Positions 23,610-32,923 of a stretch of 64,000 nt of DNA are shown piece after piece (the first letter of the stretch is position 1; each line of letters starts with the position of its first letter). Source of the stretch: DATFQE01 sp963738205. Lineage in GTDB: Bacteria > Actinomycetota > Thermoleophilia > Gaiellales > Gaiellaceae. A program made the translations under genes and the position numbers. The DNA is taken from positions 372,001-436,000 of the forward strand of contig CAVTVQ010000009.1 of NCBI GenBank assembly GCA_963738205.1. The letters run 5' to 3'. Below the pieces are notes generated by a model. The model ran no database searches, was not told where the DNA came from, and worked only from the letters and a program-made list of their open reading frames with translations.

Positions 23610-26600
23610 AGCGCTTTCCGCGCCTTGACCGTGAAGGCGCTCTGTCCGACCAGGGCGCCGTAGCGAGCCTGGGAACGCTTCCCGAAACCCGGGAAGACGA
23701 ACCAGCGATAGCTGCCGGGGGCCAGCCTGTAGGTCTTGCCGAGGTACATCCAGCGTGCCCGCAGCTTGAGCCGCGGCGTCGACGGCCAGGCGCTCAGCAC
23801 CTTCACGGGCTTTGCCGCCTGCTGCTGCCCGCCCGCCCGTGCCAACCAGAGCTGGACGTTGTAGTAGGTCGCCCGGGGCGTTGGCTGCCACAGCAGGACT
23901 GGCGGGGCGAAAACGCTCGCGCCGTTGCGCGGCGCGATCAGCGGCGCCTGCGGCGTGGCGGCTACCACGACGCCGGCTGAGCTGTTCCCCGCTCGGTCGC
24001 GCGTCGAGATCCGGTAGCGGTAGCGAACACCGTTCTTGACGTCGCGATCGACTACGGCCGTGCCGGTGCCCTGGTAGACGGAATTGCTGCGCCCGGTCTT
24101 GCCGGGGCTGATCCTGACGACCACGACGCGGTCGAAATCCGGATCGGCCGGTGGCGTCCATCTGACCGTCACGCGAGCGTCGCCGGCACGTGCGGATGCG
24201 ACTCGCACATCGCTCGGCGGTACCCGGTCCGGCTCAGCGGGCGGCGTCGGTGGGGGCGAAGGCGCCGGCCGCGAGACGGTCCAGTCGTAGGCCGCCGGGC
24301 TCGAATCGACATTGCCGGCCACGTCCAGACTGCGCACGCGAAGCGTGTGACGGCCGTCGGGAAGCTCGGTGAAAACGAGCGGGCTCGCGCACGATGCGAA
24401 CGCGGCTCCGTCCAGTGAGCATTCGAAGCGCGCCCCGGCCTCGGTCGCCGCGAAGTCGAACGTCGCGTCGCCACGGTCGACGGACGGCGGCGGGCCGGAC
24501 TTGATCGTCGTGTCGGGCGCGGTCGTGTCGATCGTCCATGTGCGAGAGGTCTCGGCGCCGACGTTGCCGGCAATGTCCACTCCGCGCGCCCGGAACGTGT
24601 GCGAACCCTCCGCGAGCTGCGTGTACGTGACCGTCGACGAGCACGCGGTGTACGAGGAAACGGCGTCGAGCCGGCATTCGAAGCGCGCGACGGGCTCGTC
24701 GGCGGCGAGAACGAAGGCCGCGGACGCCGACGCGGTGAGCACGTCCGGGCCGCTCGTGATCGTCGTCGTAGGCGGGCGCGTCTCGACCGTCCATGTGTGC
24801 GAGGCCGGCGTCGTGTCGACGTTTCCAGCGCGGTCGGTAGCCCGGACTCGGAAGGTGTGCGCTCCGTCGCCGAGGTCGTTGAGGACCGCGGGCGACGTGC
24901 ACGCGGCGAACGCCGCGGCATCCAACCGGCACTCGAACGTGGAGCCTGCTTCCGTCGCTGCGAAGGCGATTGCGGCCGTCGTCACGTTCGTCGGGTCGGG
25001 TGGCGCCGAGTTGACGGCGGTGTCCGGCGGAGTCGTGTCGATCCGCCAGGTCACCGCGGCGGGCGAGGCGTCGATGTTGCCGACGGAATCGAGGGCCTGA
25101 ACCCTGAAGGTGTGGACGCCCTCGGGCACCGAGCTGTACGCCTTAGGCGATGCGCATACCTCGAACGGTGCTGTGTCGAGGCTGCACCGGAACGTCGACC
25201 CGGGCTCGCTCGAGGTGAAGGCGAAGCTGGCGCTGCGATCGTTGGTCGGATCGACCGGTGCCGCGACGAGCGTCGTTTGCGGCGGCGTGATGTCGATCGT
25301 CCAGGTACGGACGGCAGGCGAGGCGTCGACGTTCCCTGCGGGATCCGTCGCCCGAACCCGGAACGTGTGCGGGCCCTCGGCGAGGCTTCCGTACGTGACC
25401 GGCGAGGTGCAGGGGCCGAACGCGGCGTCGTCCAGCCGACACTCGAAGCTCGATCCAAGCTCCGTGGACGAGAACGAGAGCGTCGCGCTGGGACTCGTCG
25501 TCCGATCCGGCGGACCGGAGAGCACCGTCGTGTCCGGAACGACCCTGTCGATCGTCCAGGCGTGCGTGTCGGGCGTCGCGTCGATGTTCCCGGCTGCGTC
25601 CCGTGCGCGGACGCGGAACGTGTGTGCGCCGTCGGGAAGTCCGGTGTAGGTCTTCGGGGAGAGGCACGGCGCGAAGGCGGCAGCGTCCAACCGGCACTCG
25701 AAGGCCGAGCCGGGCTCGCTCGATGCAAACGCGAAGCTCGCAGTCGGGTCGTTCGTCTGGCTCGCGGGGCTCGAGAGGATCGTCGTCTGGGGCGGCGTCA
25801 CGTCGATCTCCCACGTGTAGCCCGCGGGACTGCCGTCCGTATTGTGACTGGGGTCCGTGGCTCGAACGCGGAACGTGTGCGGGCCTTCCGCGAGGCCGGT
25901 GTAGGCGGCCGGAGAGACGCAGGGTGCGAACGACGCGGCGTCGAGCCGGCACTCGAAGGTTGATCCCGGTTCGCTCGACGTGAACGCGAAGGACGCGCTG
26001 GTGCTCGTCGTGGGATCGGCCGGGAACGACGTGATCGTCGTCTGCGGCCCCGTGACGTCGACGGTCCAGCTGTAGCTAGAGGGCGTGGCGTCGATGTTGC
26101 CCGCCGGATCGCGCGCACGCACCGAGAAGGCATGGACGCCGTCGGCGAGGGGGCCGTACACGGCGGGCGACGTGCACGCTGCGAATGTGCCCGCGTCGAG
26201 CTTGCACTCGAACGTCGATCCGGTCTCCGTGGAGGAGAACGTGAAGGTCGCCCTGCGGTCGTTCGTGGGGTCATCCGGCTTGACGCCGATGGTCGTGTCC
26301 GGCGCGACGAGGTCGACCGTCCAGGTGTGTTGTGCCGGAGTCGGATCCCGGTTCGTCGCGGGATCCGTTGCGCGAACCCGGAAGGTGTGCGAACCGTGCG
26401 CGAGTGCGGCGTAGCTGATCGGGCTGACACAGGCCGCGAACGGTCCGCCGTCCAGGCTGCACTCGAACGTCGACCCCGTCTCGCTCGACGTGAAACCGAA
26501 CGTGGCGGAAGCGGCGTTGACGAGCGCCGGCGGAGCTGTCCCGATGATCGTCTCCGGCGCTGTGAGGTCGATCTTCCAGGCTCGCTGGGCCGGGGTCGCG

Positions 26601-29600
26601 TCGCCGTTTCCGGCGGGGTCGGTTGCCCGCGCTCGGAACGTGTGCGCGCCCTCGGCGAGGTCGCCGTACGCGACGGGCGACGTGCAGGCTGCGAAGGCGG
26701 CTCCGTCGAGGCTGCATTGGAAGGTCGAACCGGTCTGGCTCGATGCGAGGGTGAATGTCGGCGACGGGTCGCTGGTCGGGTCGGCCGGCCCGGTAGGAAT
26801 CGTCGTCTCCGGCGGTGTCAGGTCGATGTCCCACGTCCATGTCGCCGGTGTCGCATCCGCGTTGCCGGCCCGGTCCGTCGCCCGAACCGAGAAGGTGTGC
26901 GCGCCTTCCGCTAGGGCCGTGTACTCCACGGGCGAGGAGCATGTCGTCGCCGTCGCCCCGTCGAGGCTGCATTCGAACGTCGCGTTGCCCTCGTCCGAGG
27001 CGAACGAGAACGTCGCCGTTCGGCTGCCGGTCGGATTCGGCGGCTTCGACACGATCGAGGTGTCCGGCGCGGTCGCATCGACCGTCCACGTGTAGGCCGC
27101 CGGCGTCGACTCCACGTTGCCCGCCTCGTCCATCGCACGAACCTCGAACGTATGCGTCCCCTGCGTCACCCCCGAGTACGTCTTCGGCGCGACGCACCCC
27201 GCGTACGTACCCCCGTCGAGCCTGCACTCGAAGGTGGAGCTCGGCTCGTTGGACGCGAACACGAACACCGGGGCCGTACTGCTCGTCGGGTCGGCGGGCC
27301 GAGTCGTGATCGCCGTGTCCGGTGGCGTCAGGTCAACGATCCACGAGTGGGCGGCCGGCGACGGGTCGGCGTTGCCGACCTCGTCGACGGCGCGGGCTTC
27401 GAAGGTATGGCTTCCCTCGGAGAGGGAGCTCAGTGTCGTCGGGCTCGGACACGCGGCGAAGGCGCCGCCGTTGAGCCGGCACTCGAAGGTCGAGCCCTGC
27501 TCGCTCGAGGCGAGCGTGAGCGACGCGGTCACGTTCTTCGTCGGACTCGACGGGCCGGAGACGATCGACGTCTGCGGCGCCGTCGTGTCGACGGTCCACG
27601 CGTGGCCGGCGGACGCTGAGTCTGTGTTTCCGGCCGTATCCGTCGCAAGCACCTCGAAGACGTGTCGGCCGTCCGCGAGCTGCGCGTACGTCGCCGGCGA
27701 AAGGCAGGCCGTGAACGGCCCGGCGTCGAGCCGACATACGAACGTCGAGCCCGCCTCGTTCGCGGTGAAGCTGAACACAGCCGAGTCGGCGCCCGTCCGT
27801 GCCGCCGGCGCCGACGTGATCGACGTCGAGGGCTCCGTAAGGTCGACCGTCCAGGCGAACGTCGCGGGCGCGCTCGTGTTGCCCGCGCCGTCGACCGCGC
27901 GAACGGCGAAGGCGTGCGATCCGTGTGCGAGCGAGTTGAAGCTGATCGGGCTCGCGCACGTCGTAAACCCGCCGCCGTCCAACTGGCATTCGAAGGTCGA
28001 TCCCGCCTCAGCGGTGAACGTGAAGGCCGCGGACGTCGCGTTCGTGAGCACGGGGGGCGTCGACACCACCTGGACGGTCGGCGGCACCGTGTCGACGCTC
28101 CAGGCGTACCCGGCCGGCGAGCCGGTCTTCTGGTCGGCGTCGATCGCCCGTACGAGGAAACGGTGCATTCCGTTCGCGAGCTCGGAGTAGGTCGCCGGAG
28201 ATGTGCAGGCGGTGTAGCCGGCCCCGTCGAGCGAGCACTCGAACGTCGCGCCGGTGACGTTGGTGGTGAACTCGATTGCTGCGGCCGTGCTCGAGGTCGG
28301 GTCGGGCGGCCGCGCGCCGATCAGCGTCAAGGGAGCCTGCGTGCCGATCGACCAGGCGTGGTGGGACGCCGCGCCGGTGTTCCCCGCCGCGTCGCGGGCG
28401 CGGACGTCGAAAGTGTGCGGCCCGTCCGTCAGCTCGGTGTACCCGCGTGGGCTGGTGCAGGTTGTGAACACCGCTCCGTCGAGGCTGCACTCGAACGACG
28501 TTGCGGGCTCGTTCGCAGTGAAGGCGAAGGACGCCGTCGGCACGTTGCTCGGGTCGAACGGTGAGGACGTGACGATCGTCTCCGGCGCGTCGGTGTCGAC
28601 GGTCCACGCGTAGGTCGCCGCGGACGCGTCCACGTTGCCCGCGAGATCTTCCGCGCGGACCTCGAAGAGATGCGTTCCGTCGGCGACAGCCAGGTACGAC
28701 GCCGGCGAGGAGCACGGGGCGAACGGCATGCCGTCGATACGGCATTCGAACGCGGCCGCCTCCGTGGCGGCGAAGGTGAACTGCGCCGAGTTGCTGGCGG
28801 CGAGCTGGGGAGGCCCAGCCGTGATCGACGTCGCCGGCGGCGTGGCGTCGACCGTCCACGCGTATTGACCGGGCGTCGGGTCGGTGTTCCCCGCCGGGTC
28901 GGTTGCGCGGGCTCTGAAGGTGTGCTCGCCCTCGCCCAGGCCGTCGTACGTCTTCGGCGCTGCGCAGGACTGGAAAACGCCGCCGTCGAGCGAGCACTCG
29001 AACGACGAGCCCGGCTCGGTGGCCTGCAGACCCAGCGCGCCGAACGTGCTGTTCGTCCGGCTCGGCGGACCCGAGGAGACCGACGTCTCGGGCGGCGTCA
29101 CGTCGATCACCCAGCTGTGCAGTGCCGTCGTCTGCTCCACGTTGCCGGCCCGATCGGTCGCACGGACTCGGAACATGTGGGTGCCCTCCGCCAGGCCCGT
29201 GTAGACCGACGGCGAGGCACACGGCGTGAACGAGGCGCCGTCGAGCCGGCACTCGAAGGTCGCGCTCGGCTCGTCGGCTCCGAAAGCGATGCTCGCGGAG
29301 CCGCTTTTCGTCGGCGAGCTCGGGGCTGACGTGATGCTCGTGGTCGGCGCCGTCCCGTCCACCTTGACGGCGGGCTGGTTGCCCACGAGCGCGAACGCGT
29401 CCGTGCGCAGCAGCTCGGTCGTCCAGGCGCCGACCGTGTCGGATGCGGGCGCCGTGGCCGTGAATGTGACGGTCAGCACGGCTCCGGGGCAGAGCTCGTT
29501 TGGCGGGCCGCCCCCTGGGCGTCTGAGGTTGATCCGGCCGTCGGCGATCAGCGCGCCGTCGGCCACCCAGGTGGAGGCGATGCACGTTCCGGCCGCGCTG

Positions 29601-29857
29601 GACGAGGCCGTCACGCTCGGCGCAGCGACGACGAACCCCGTCGCGATGCCGATGCGCGCGCGTTGCGCTCGGTTCGGCGAGGCGGCGTCATTCTTGAGCT
29701 GGATGGTGAAGGTGGTCGCCGTCGACGGCTTGACCTCCGTGGGGCCGGAGGCGGCGGTATACGAGTCGCCGGGTGCGCCGCTCGCACCTGCCGCGCTCAG
29801 CAGACCGACGGCTAGCGCAGCCGCGCCTACCACCTGCCGCAGCCAACGACGCCTCAC
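23606..29857 (-). CDS. Giant secreted protein with 20 Ig-like repeats and an FN3-like C-terminus
   Basis: A 2083-residue exported protein. Residues 1-28 are a signal peptide (VVGAAALAVGLLSAAGASG), followed by a unique about 140-residue beta domain and then 20 repeats of about 84 residues. Each repeat has the pattern FECxLDGxxFxxC, a G-x-HTFxVRAxDxAGN segment and WTVDxTxP. The two Cys per repeat probably form an internal disulfide. A fibronectin-III-like domain and an about 100-residue basic end domain close the protein; there is no LPxTG motif. The repeat pattern is that of bacterial Ig-like/adhesin stalks, so a surface or adhesive role is likely. ATG overlaps the stop of the membrane-protein gene upstream (ATGA). 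Confidence 0.85.
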   Translation of the reverse strand: MRRRWLRQVVGAAALAVGLLSAAGASGAPGDSYTAASGPTEVKPSTATTFTIQLKNDAASPNRAQRARIGIATGFVVAAPSVTASSSAAGTCIASTWVADGALIADGRINLRRPGGGPPNELCPGAVLTVTFTATAPASDTVGAWTTELLRTDAFALVGNQPAVKVDGTAPTTSITSAPSSPTKSGSASIAFGADEPSATFECRLDGASFTPCASPSVYTGLAEGTHMFRVRATDRAGNVEQTTALHSWVIDVTPPETSVSSGPPSRTNSTFGALGLQATEPGSSFECSLDGGVFQSCAAPKTYDGLGEGEHTFRARATDPAGNTDPTPGQYAWTVDATPPATSITAGPPQLAASNSAQFTFAATEAAAFECRIDGMPFAPCSSPASYLAVADGTHLFEVRAEDLAGNVDASAATYAWTVDTDAPETIVTSSPFDPSNVPTASFAFTANEPATSFECSLDGAVFTTCTSPRGYTELTDGPHTFDVRARDAAGNTGAASHHAWSIGTQAPLTLIGARPPDPTSSTAAAIEFTTNVTGATFECSLDGAGYTACTSPATYSELANGMHRFLVRAIDADQKTGSPAGYAWSVDTVPPTVQVVSTPPVLTNATSAAFTFTAEAGSTFECQLDGGGFTTCASPISFNSLAHGSHAFAVRAVDGAGNTSAPATFAWTVDLTEPSTSITSAPAARTGADSAVFSFTANEAGSTFVCRLDAGPFTACLSPATYAQLADGRHVFEVLATDTAGNTDSASAGHAWTVDTTAPQTSIVSGPSSPTKNVTASLTLASSEQGSTFECRLNGGAFAACPSPTTLSSLSEGSHTFEARAVDEVGNADPSPAAHSWIVDLTPPDTAITTRPADPTSSTAPVFVFASNEPSSTFECRLDGGTYAGCVAPKTYSGVTQGTHTFEVRAMDEAGNVESTPAAYTWTVDATAPDTSIVSKPPNPTGSRTATFSFASDEGNATFECSLDGATATTCSSPVEYTALAEGAHTFSVRATDRAGNADATPATWTWDIDLTPPETTIPTGPADPTSDPSPTFTLASSQTGSTFQCSLDGAAFAACTSPVAYGDLAEGAHTFRARATDPAGNGDATPAQRAWKIDLTAPETIIGTAPPALVNAASATFGFTSSETGSTFECSLDGGPFAACVSPISYAALAHGSHTFRVRATDPATNRDPTPAQHTWTVDLVAPDTTIGVKPDDPTNDRRATFTFSSTETGSTFECKLDAGTFAACTSPAVYGPLADGVHAFSVRARDPAGNIDATPSSYSWTVDVTGPQTTITSFPADPTTSTSASFAFTSSEPGSTFECRLDAASFAPCVSPAAYTGLAEGPHTFRVRATDPSHNTDGSPAGYTWEIDVTPPQTTILSSPASQTNDPTASFAFASSEPGSAFECRLDAAAFAPCLSPKTYTGLPDGAHTFRVRARDAAGNIDATPDTHAWTIDRVVPDTTVLSGPPDRTTSPSATLSFSSTELGSSFECRLDDAAFGPCTSPVTYGSLAEGPHTFRVRATDPAGNVDASPAVRTWTIDITPPQTTLVAAPVDPTNDRSASFAFTSSEPGSTFRCSLDTAPFEVCASPKAYSSVPEGVHTFRVQALDSVGNIDASPAAVTWRIDTTPPDTAVNSAPPDPTNVTTAAIAFAATEAGSTFECRLDAAAFAACTSPAVLNDLGDGAHTFRVRATDRAGNVDTTPASHTWTVETRPPTTTITSGPDVLTASASAAFVLAADEPVARFECRLDAVSSYTACSSTVTYTQLAEGSHTFRARGVDIAGNVGAETSRTWTIDTTAPDTTIKSGPPPSVDRGDATFDFAATEAGARFECSLDGAAFASCASPLVFTELPDGRHTLRVRSLDVAGNVDSSPAAYDWTVSRPAPSPPPTPPAEPDRVPPSDVRVASARAGDARVTVRWTPPADPDFDRVVVVRISPGKTGRSNSVYQGTGTAVVDRDVKNGVRYRYRISTRDRAGNSSAGVVVAATPQAPLIAPRNGASVFAPPVLLWQPTPRATYYNVQLWLARAGGQQQAAKPVKVLSAWPSTPRLKLRARWMYLGKTYRLAPGSYRWFVFPGFGKRSQARYGALVGQSAFTVKARKAL
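24280..29355 (-). repeat. Twenty in-frame repeats of about 252 bp inside the giant gene
   Basis: The coding sequence repeats a unit of about 84 codons twenty times with moderate divergence. Copies are not identical at DNA level, so they are old or have been diversified. The strongest conservation is at the Cys-bearing and AGN-bearing segments. Confidence 0.85.
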
Positions 29858-30600
29858 GACGTCGCTCGACCCCCCGAATCTGCACCCGTGCCGCGGCGCA
29901 GCCGCCCATAGCCGGCGCCGGCTGCGCGCCTGAGGGGCGGAACCGTCTCCAGCACCAGGAGCACGAGCGCACCCAGCATGACGGTCAAGACGACGCCCTG
30001 GACGAGCGGGGAGAGGGCGTCGGCGCGCTCCTCCGTTCCAACGGCAGTCGCTGCCCGCCCGTGGCGCCTGCCCAGCGGGAGCTCCGGCACTGCCCGTTGC
30101 TTCACAGCTGCCGCGCGCTGCAGCTCACGTGCTCGCTTGCTCGCCCTGGCCTCTGCCTGGGCCTTCGCCTGAGCCTTGGCCTTTGCATGAGCCTTGGCGT
30201 TTGCCTTCGCCTGGGCTCTGGCCTTCGCCTTTGCCTTTGCCTCCGCCTCTGCCCGAGCCGCGCGAGCGGAAGGCCCGGGCACGGCGACGGCCGGCGCAGG
30301 AGGCGTCGCGGCTGCGGGAGGAACCGTTGGAGGGGGAGCCGGCGGCGGCGGCGGCATCTGCGTCGCCGGTGGCGGCGCTGGCTTCGGCGGGGCAGGCGGA
30401 GGCGCCGGATCGGGCTTCGGAACCGTCAAGGTGGGAGGGGTCGTCCCCTGCGCGAAGGCTGTCGTGCTCGTAAGAGCGATCGTCCCGACGGAGAGTGCCG
30501 CCGTAATCACGACGGCGCGGACCAGGCCCCGACGGCGCCGCTGGGGCGACGTCAGCACGTGCTCATGGCTCGGTGGTAGCGGCCGCACCGAATCCCCCAC
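29854..30600 (-). CDS. Pro-rich/Ala-Lys-rich membrane-anchored protein
   Basis: A 248-residue protein encoded just upstream of the giant repeat protein. A basic N-terminus and hydrophobic segment at about residues 26-50 (ending TSTTAFAQG) is a signal peptide or anchor. A Pro-rich stretch (about 53-105) follows, then a long helix of alternating Ala and Lys (about 112-165), and a transmembrane helix near 200-222. The C-terminus is basic and Gly-rich. The Ala/Lys segment recalls cell-wall- or nucleic-acid-binding histone-like helices. It could anchor or display the coupled surface protein. Confidence 0.7.
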   Translation of the reverse strand: MGDSVRPLPPSHEHVLTSPQRRRRGLVRAVVITAALSVGTIALTSTTAFAQGTTPPTLTVPKPDPAPPPAPPKPAPPPATQMPPPPPAPPPTVPPAAATPPAPAVAVPGPSARAARAEAEAKAKAKARAQAKANAKAHAKAKAQAKAQAEARASKRARELQRAAAVKQRAVPELPLGRRHGRAATAVGTEERADALSPLVQGVVLTVMLGALVLLVLETVPPLRRAAGAGYGRLRRGTGADSGGRATS

Positions 30601-30726
30601 TTCGTCTAGCTACCTACAGAAGCTTCACCTTACGTCGTTAAGGCTCGATTTCCAAGAGGGGTTGTTCGCAGTTTCGGAAGTGGGTCCATCGGGCCGGGTT
30701 CGACTGCGCCGCTACGCTCGTTCTCC

Positions 30727-31953
30727 GTGACGATCGAGGTCCGCACACCGCCCGTCGAACAGGTTCGCCGTTTCCTCGAGACAGGGGCCACGGCGTTCCA
30801 GGAGGCGCTGCGCGAGGATGAAGCCGAGCGCGACGAGCGCGTTCTCGACCCCGAGCGCCTGTTCGCTGCCTACGACGGCGACGGGATGGTCGGGACCGCC
30901 GCCGACGTCGGCCTCACGCTCACGATCCCCGGCGGTGAGCTCCCGGCGGCGGGCGTGACGTACGTCGGCGTGCTGCCGACCCACCGCCGGCGCGGCATCC
31001 TCACCCAGCTGATGCGCGCGGAGATCGACGCGATGGCGACCCGTCGCGATCCGCTCGCGATCCTCTGGGCGTCGGAGGGTCCGATCTACGGCCGCTACGG
31101 CTATGGCATTGCCACCGTCTACGCCTCGATCAAGGCCGAGCGCGACCGGTTCCGGCTCCGAGACGACCCTCCAGCCGTCGGGAGCGTGCGCCTAGTCGAC
31201 GAGGACGAGGCGGCCCGGGTCCTCCCACCGGTCTACGACCGCGTGCGCCGCTCGACCCCCGGCATGTTCGAGCGGACCGAGGCGTGGTGGCGCAACTACC
31301 GCCTGCCCGACCCCGAGCACCGGCGCGACGGCGCCGGCCCCCGCTTCTTCGCGGTGCTCGAGATCGACGGCGTCGACGAGGGCTACGCCCGGTACCGCGT
31401 GAAGGACAACTGGGAAGACAGCGTCTCCAACTCCACGCTCCGAGTCCTCGAGCTGATGGCGGCCTCCCCGATGGCGACGCGCGAGCTCTGGCGCTTCCTC
31501 TTCGGCGTCGACCTGGTGGCGACTGTCGAGGCCTGGGCGCTGGCCGTCGACAATCCGCTGTTCCTCCTCGTCACGGAGCCGCGCCGCCTGCGCATGAGAA
31601 TGGGCGACGCGCTCTGGCTGCGGATCCTGAACGTCGAGCGGGCGTTGTCCGCGCGCTCGTACGCGGCCGACGGGAGCGTTGGGCTGGAGCTGACGGATGT
31701 GTTCCGGCCCGAGAACGAAGGGACCTGGCGCATCGACGCGACGGACGGTGGGGCCGAGGTCACCCGCGTCGACAGCGCCGCCGCCGACCTGCGCCTCGAT
31801 GTCGCCGACCTCGCGTCGGCCTACCTCGGCGGCTTCAGCTTCGCGCGCCTCGCGCGCGCGGGGAGAGTAGAGACGCTCGCCGAGGGCGGGGTAGAGCGCG
31901 CCGATGCGCTCTTCCACACTGCGGTGGCACCCTGGTGCCCCGAGGTCTTCTAG
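30727..31953 (+). CDS. Eis-family GNAT N-acetyltransferase
   Basis: A 408-residue protein with the three-part Eis architecture: an N-terminal GNAT domain with the acetyl-CoA loop THRRRGILTQLM (about residues 88-100), a second GNAT-like domain containing FERTEAWWRNYRLPDP, and a C-terminal SCP2-like domain ending LARAGRVETLAEGGVERAD. The C-terminal carboxylate (EVF) serves as catalytic group in Eis enzymes. Eis proteins acetylate aminoglycosides or Lys side chains at several positions; the natural substrate here is unknown. GTG start with TACGCT ending 9 bases upstream. Confidence 0.88.
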   Translation: MTIEVRTPPVEQVRRFLETGATAFQEALREDEAERDERVLDPERLFAAYDGDGMVGTAADVGLTLTIPGGELPAAGVTYVGVLPTHRRRGILTQLMRAEIDAMATRRDPLAILWASEGPIYGRYGYGIATVYASIKAERDRFRLRDDPPAVGSVRLVDEDEAARVLPPVYDRVRRSTPGMFERTEAWWRNYRLPDPEHRRDGAGPRFFAVLEIDGVDEGYARYRVKDNWEDSVSNSTLRVLELMAASPMATRELWRFLFGVDLVATVEAWALAVDNPLFLLVTEPRRLRMRMGDALWLRILNVERALSARSYAADGSVGLELTDVFRPENEGTWRIDATDGGAEVTRVDSAAADLRLDVADLASAYLGGFSFARLARAGRVETLAEGGVERADALFHTAVAPWCPEVF

Positions 31954-32141
31954 TCCTGCTGAGCGGGCGGCGGCCCTTTGCGCCGACGCTTCACTCGCTC
32001 CTGCTGCTCGGCCCGGCGCCGCAGCTCCTCGAGGAAGCGCGCGGTGTCCTCCTGCAGCTCCTTCGAGGTGAAGTCTCCCGGCGGTCGCCCGCGCCGCTTG
32101 CGGCCGGAAGCGTCGTCGGGGGTGTCGCGCTTCTCGCTCAT
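31950..32141 (-). CDS. Small charged protein with AT-hook-like motif
   Basis: A 63-residue, very hydrophilic protein. Residues 13-22 (GRKRRGRPPG) contain the R-G-R-P core of an AT-hook that binds the minor groove of DNA; the rest is a Glu/Arg-rich helix (DTARFLEELRRRAEQQERV) and a basic tail. It converges on the Eis gene with stops sharing CTAG. Function unknown; DNA binding is an inference from the motif. Confidence 0.55.
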   Translation of the reverse strand: MSEKRDTPDDASGRKRRGRPPGDFTSKELQEDTARFLEELRRRAEQQERVKRRRKGPPPAQQD

Positions 32142-32263
32142 CCGTGCTGAGGTAGACGCCGCAACGGCCGGCGCCTTGCGGCCAGCCGTCGCCGATCGTC
32201 GCTCTTTGCACGAAATCTGCGAGCACCGGCCGGGTGGGGAGTCGGCTATCGTTCGCAGAGCCA

Positions 32264-32336
32264 GGGCGGTTAGCTCAGTTGGGAGAGCACCAGCTCGACA
32301 AGCTGGGGGTCACTGGTTCGAGCCCAGTACCGCCCA
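32264..32336 (+). tRNA. tRNA-Val (anticodon GAC)
   Basis: A full cloverleaf of 73 bases: acceptor GGGCGGT/ACCGCCC, D-arm GCTC/GAGC, anticodon stem CCAGC/GCTGG with loop TCGACAA, variable region GGGTC, T-arm ACTGG/CCAGT with TTCGAGC. The discriminator is A; CCA is not encoded. The anticodon GAC reads Val codons GTC/GTT. Position 33 is C instead of the nearly universal T. Its last 18 bases are repeated at 36410-36427. Confidence 0.95.
32319..32336 (+). repeat. Attachment-site core within tRNA-Val (attL)
   Basis: The 18-base sequence from T-loop to the end of the tRNA (CGAGCCCAGTACCGCCCA) occurs again as a perfect direct repeat at 36410-36427. The 3' part of a tRNA gene is the classical target of tyrosine integrases. 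Confidence 0.8.
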
Positions 32337-32340
32337 TAGA

Positions 32341-32366
32341 AAAGCCCTGCATAAGGGCTTTTTTGT
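32341..32366 (+). terminator. Rho-independent terminator of tRNA-Val
   Basis: AAAAGCCCT-GCAT-AAGGGCTTTTTT is a G/C stem with a T-run directly after the tRNA. This is the clearest intrinsic terminator in the window. Confidence 0.9.
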
Positions 32367-32552
32367 TGCGCAAACCGGCGACAGGAGCCTGGTTGTGGCA
32401 AGGATGAGCCTTGCCACACCGTTCGGTCAGACGAAACGCGTTCTTGTGGACGCGAGGGTCGACCTTCCTCGTCCAGTTGTTTTGGCCCGTCGGCGCGGCG
32501 TCGAGCCCCAGCCGTGCTGATTGGGGGTCAGCAGTAGTGGCAGGTATCAAAC

Positions 32553-32738
32553 GTGGAAGTCGACAGGGAGGTTTGCATAGGTGCGGGAAGTTGCTCCCTC
32601 CATGCGCCGAAGAGCTTTACCCACGACGACGATGGCATCGTTCTACTCGCTGACGTGGCTGGAAGCTCATCAGAGGAGCTTCAACGTGCCGAGCACAATT
32701 GCCCGTCAGGTGCGATCCGCCTGACCGTGACCAAGTAG
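32553..32738 (+). CDS. Ferredoxin, [3Fe-4S] type
   Basis: A 61-residue electron carrier resembling ferredoxins that serve cytochromes P450. The cluster ligands are Cys8, Cys14 and Cys50, in the contexts EVCIGAGSC and EHNCPSGAI. The position of the fourth ligand of a 4Fe cluster is replaced, which predicts a [3Fe-4S] centre. GTG start. First gene after the tRNA inside the island; no P450 is nearby, so it is an orphan cargo gene. Confidence 0.85.
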   Translation: MEVDREVCIGAGSCSLHAPKSFTHDDDGIVLLADVAGSSSEELQRAEHNCPSGAIRLTVTK

Positions 32739-32923
32739 GCCGCTAGGCACGTCCTCGAATCCCGGTAGTTACCGATTTGCGCCGTAGGAGCACCAGCCGA
32801 AGAGGCTGGGTGCGCGTGGCAACAATGGCAACGCTCTACATTCGCTCGCGTTCGCGGCTCCTCGGCCGCGACGCTGGGTTGGTAAGCTCGCCGCCGCCGA
32901 CCCCGCCGCCCAGAGGAACCGGA

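Noticed and set aside
24280..29355. Possible CRISPR array because of regular repeats
   Set aside because: The period of about 252 bp keeps reading frame and protein motifs; there are no short identical repeats with unique spacers and no cas genes.
24369..29933. Several long plus-strand ORFs opposite the giant repeat protein
   Set aside because: They repeat with the same period as the giant gene and have no signal, domain or ribosome site; they are antisense shadows of the 252-bp repeats.
32275..32550. Minus-strand ORF of 91 codons over tRNA-Val ending GGTGLEPVTPSLSSWCSPN
   Set aside because: It is the antisense reading of the tRNA and its terminator, a well-known false protein in databases.
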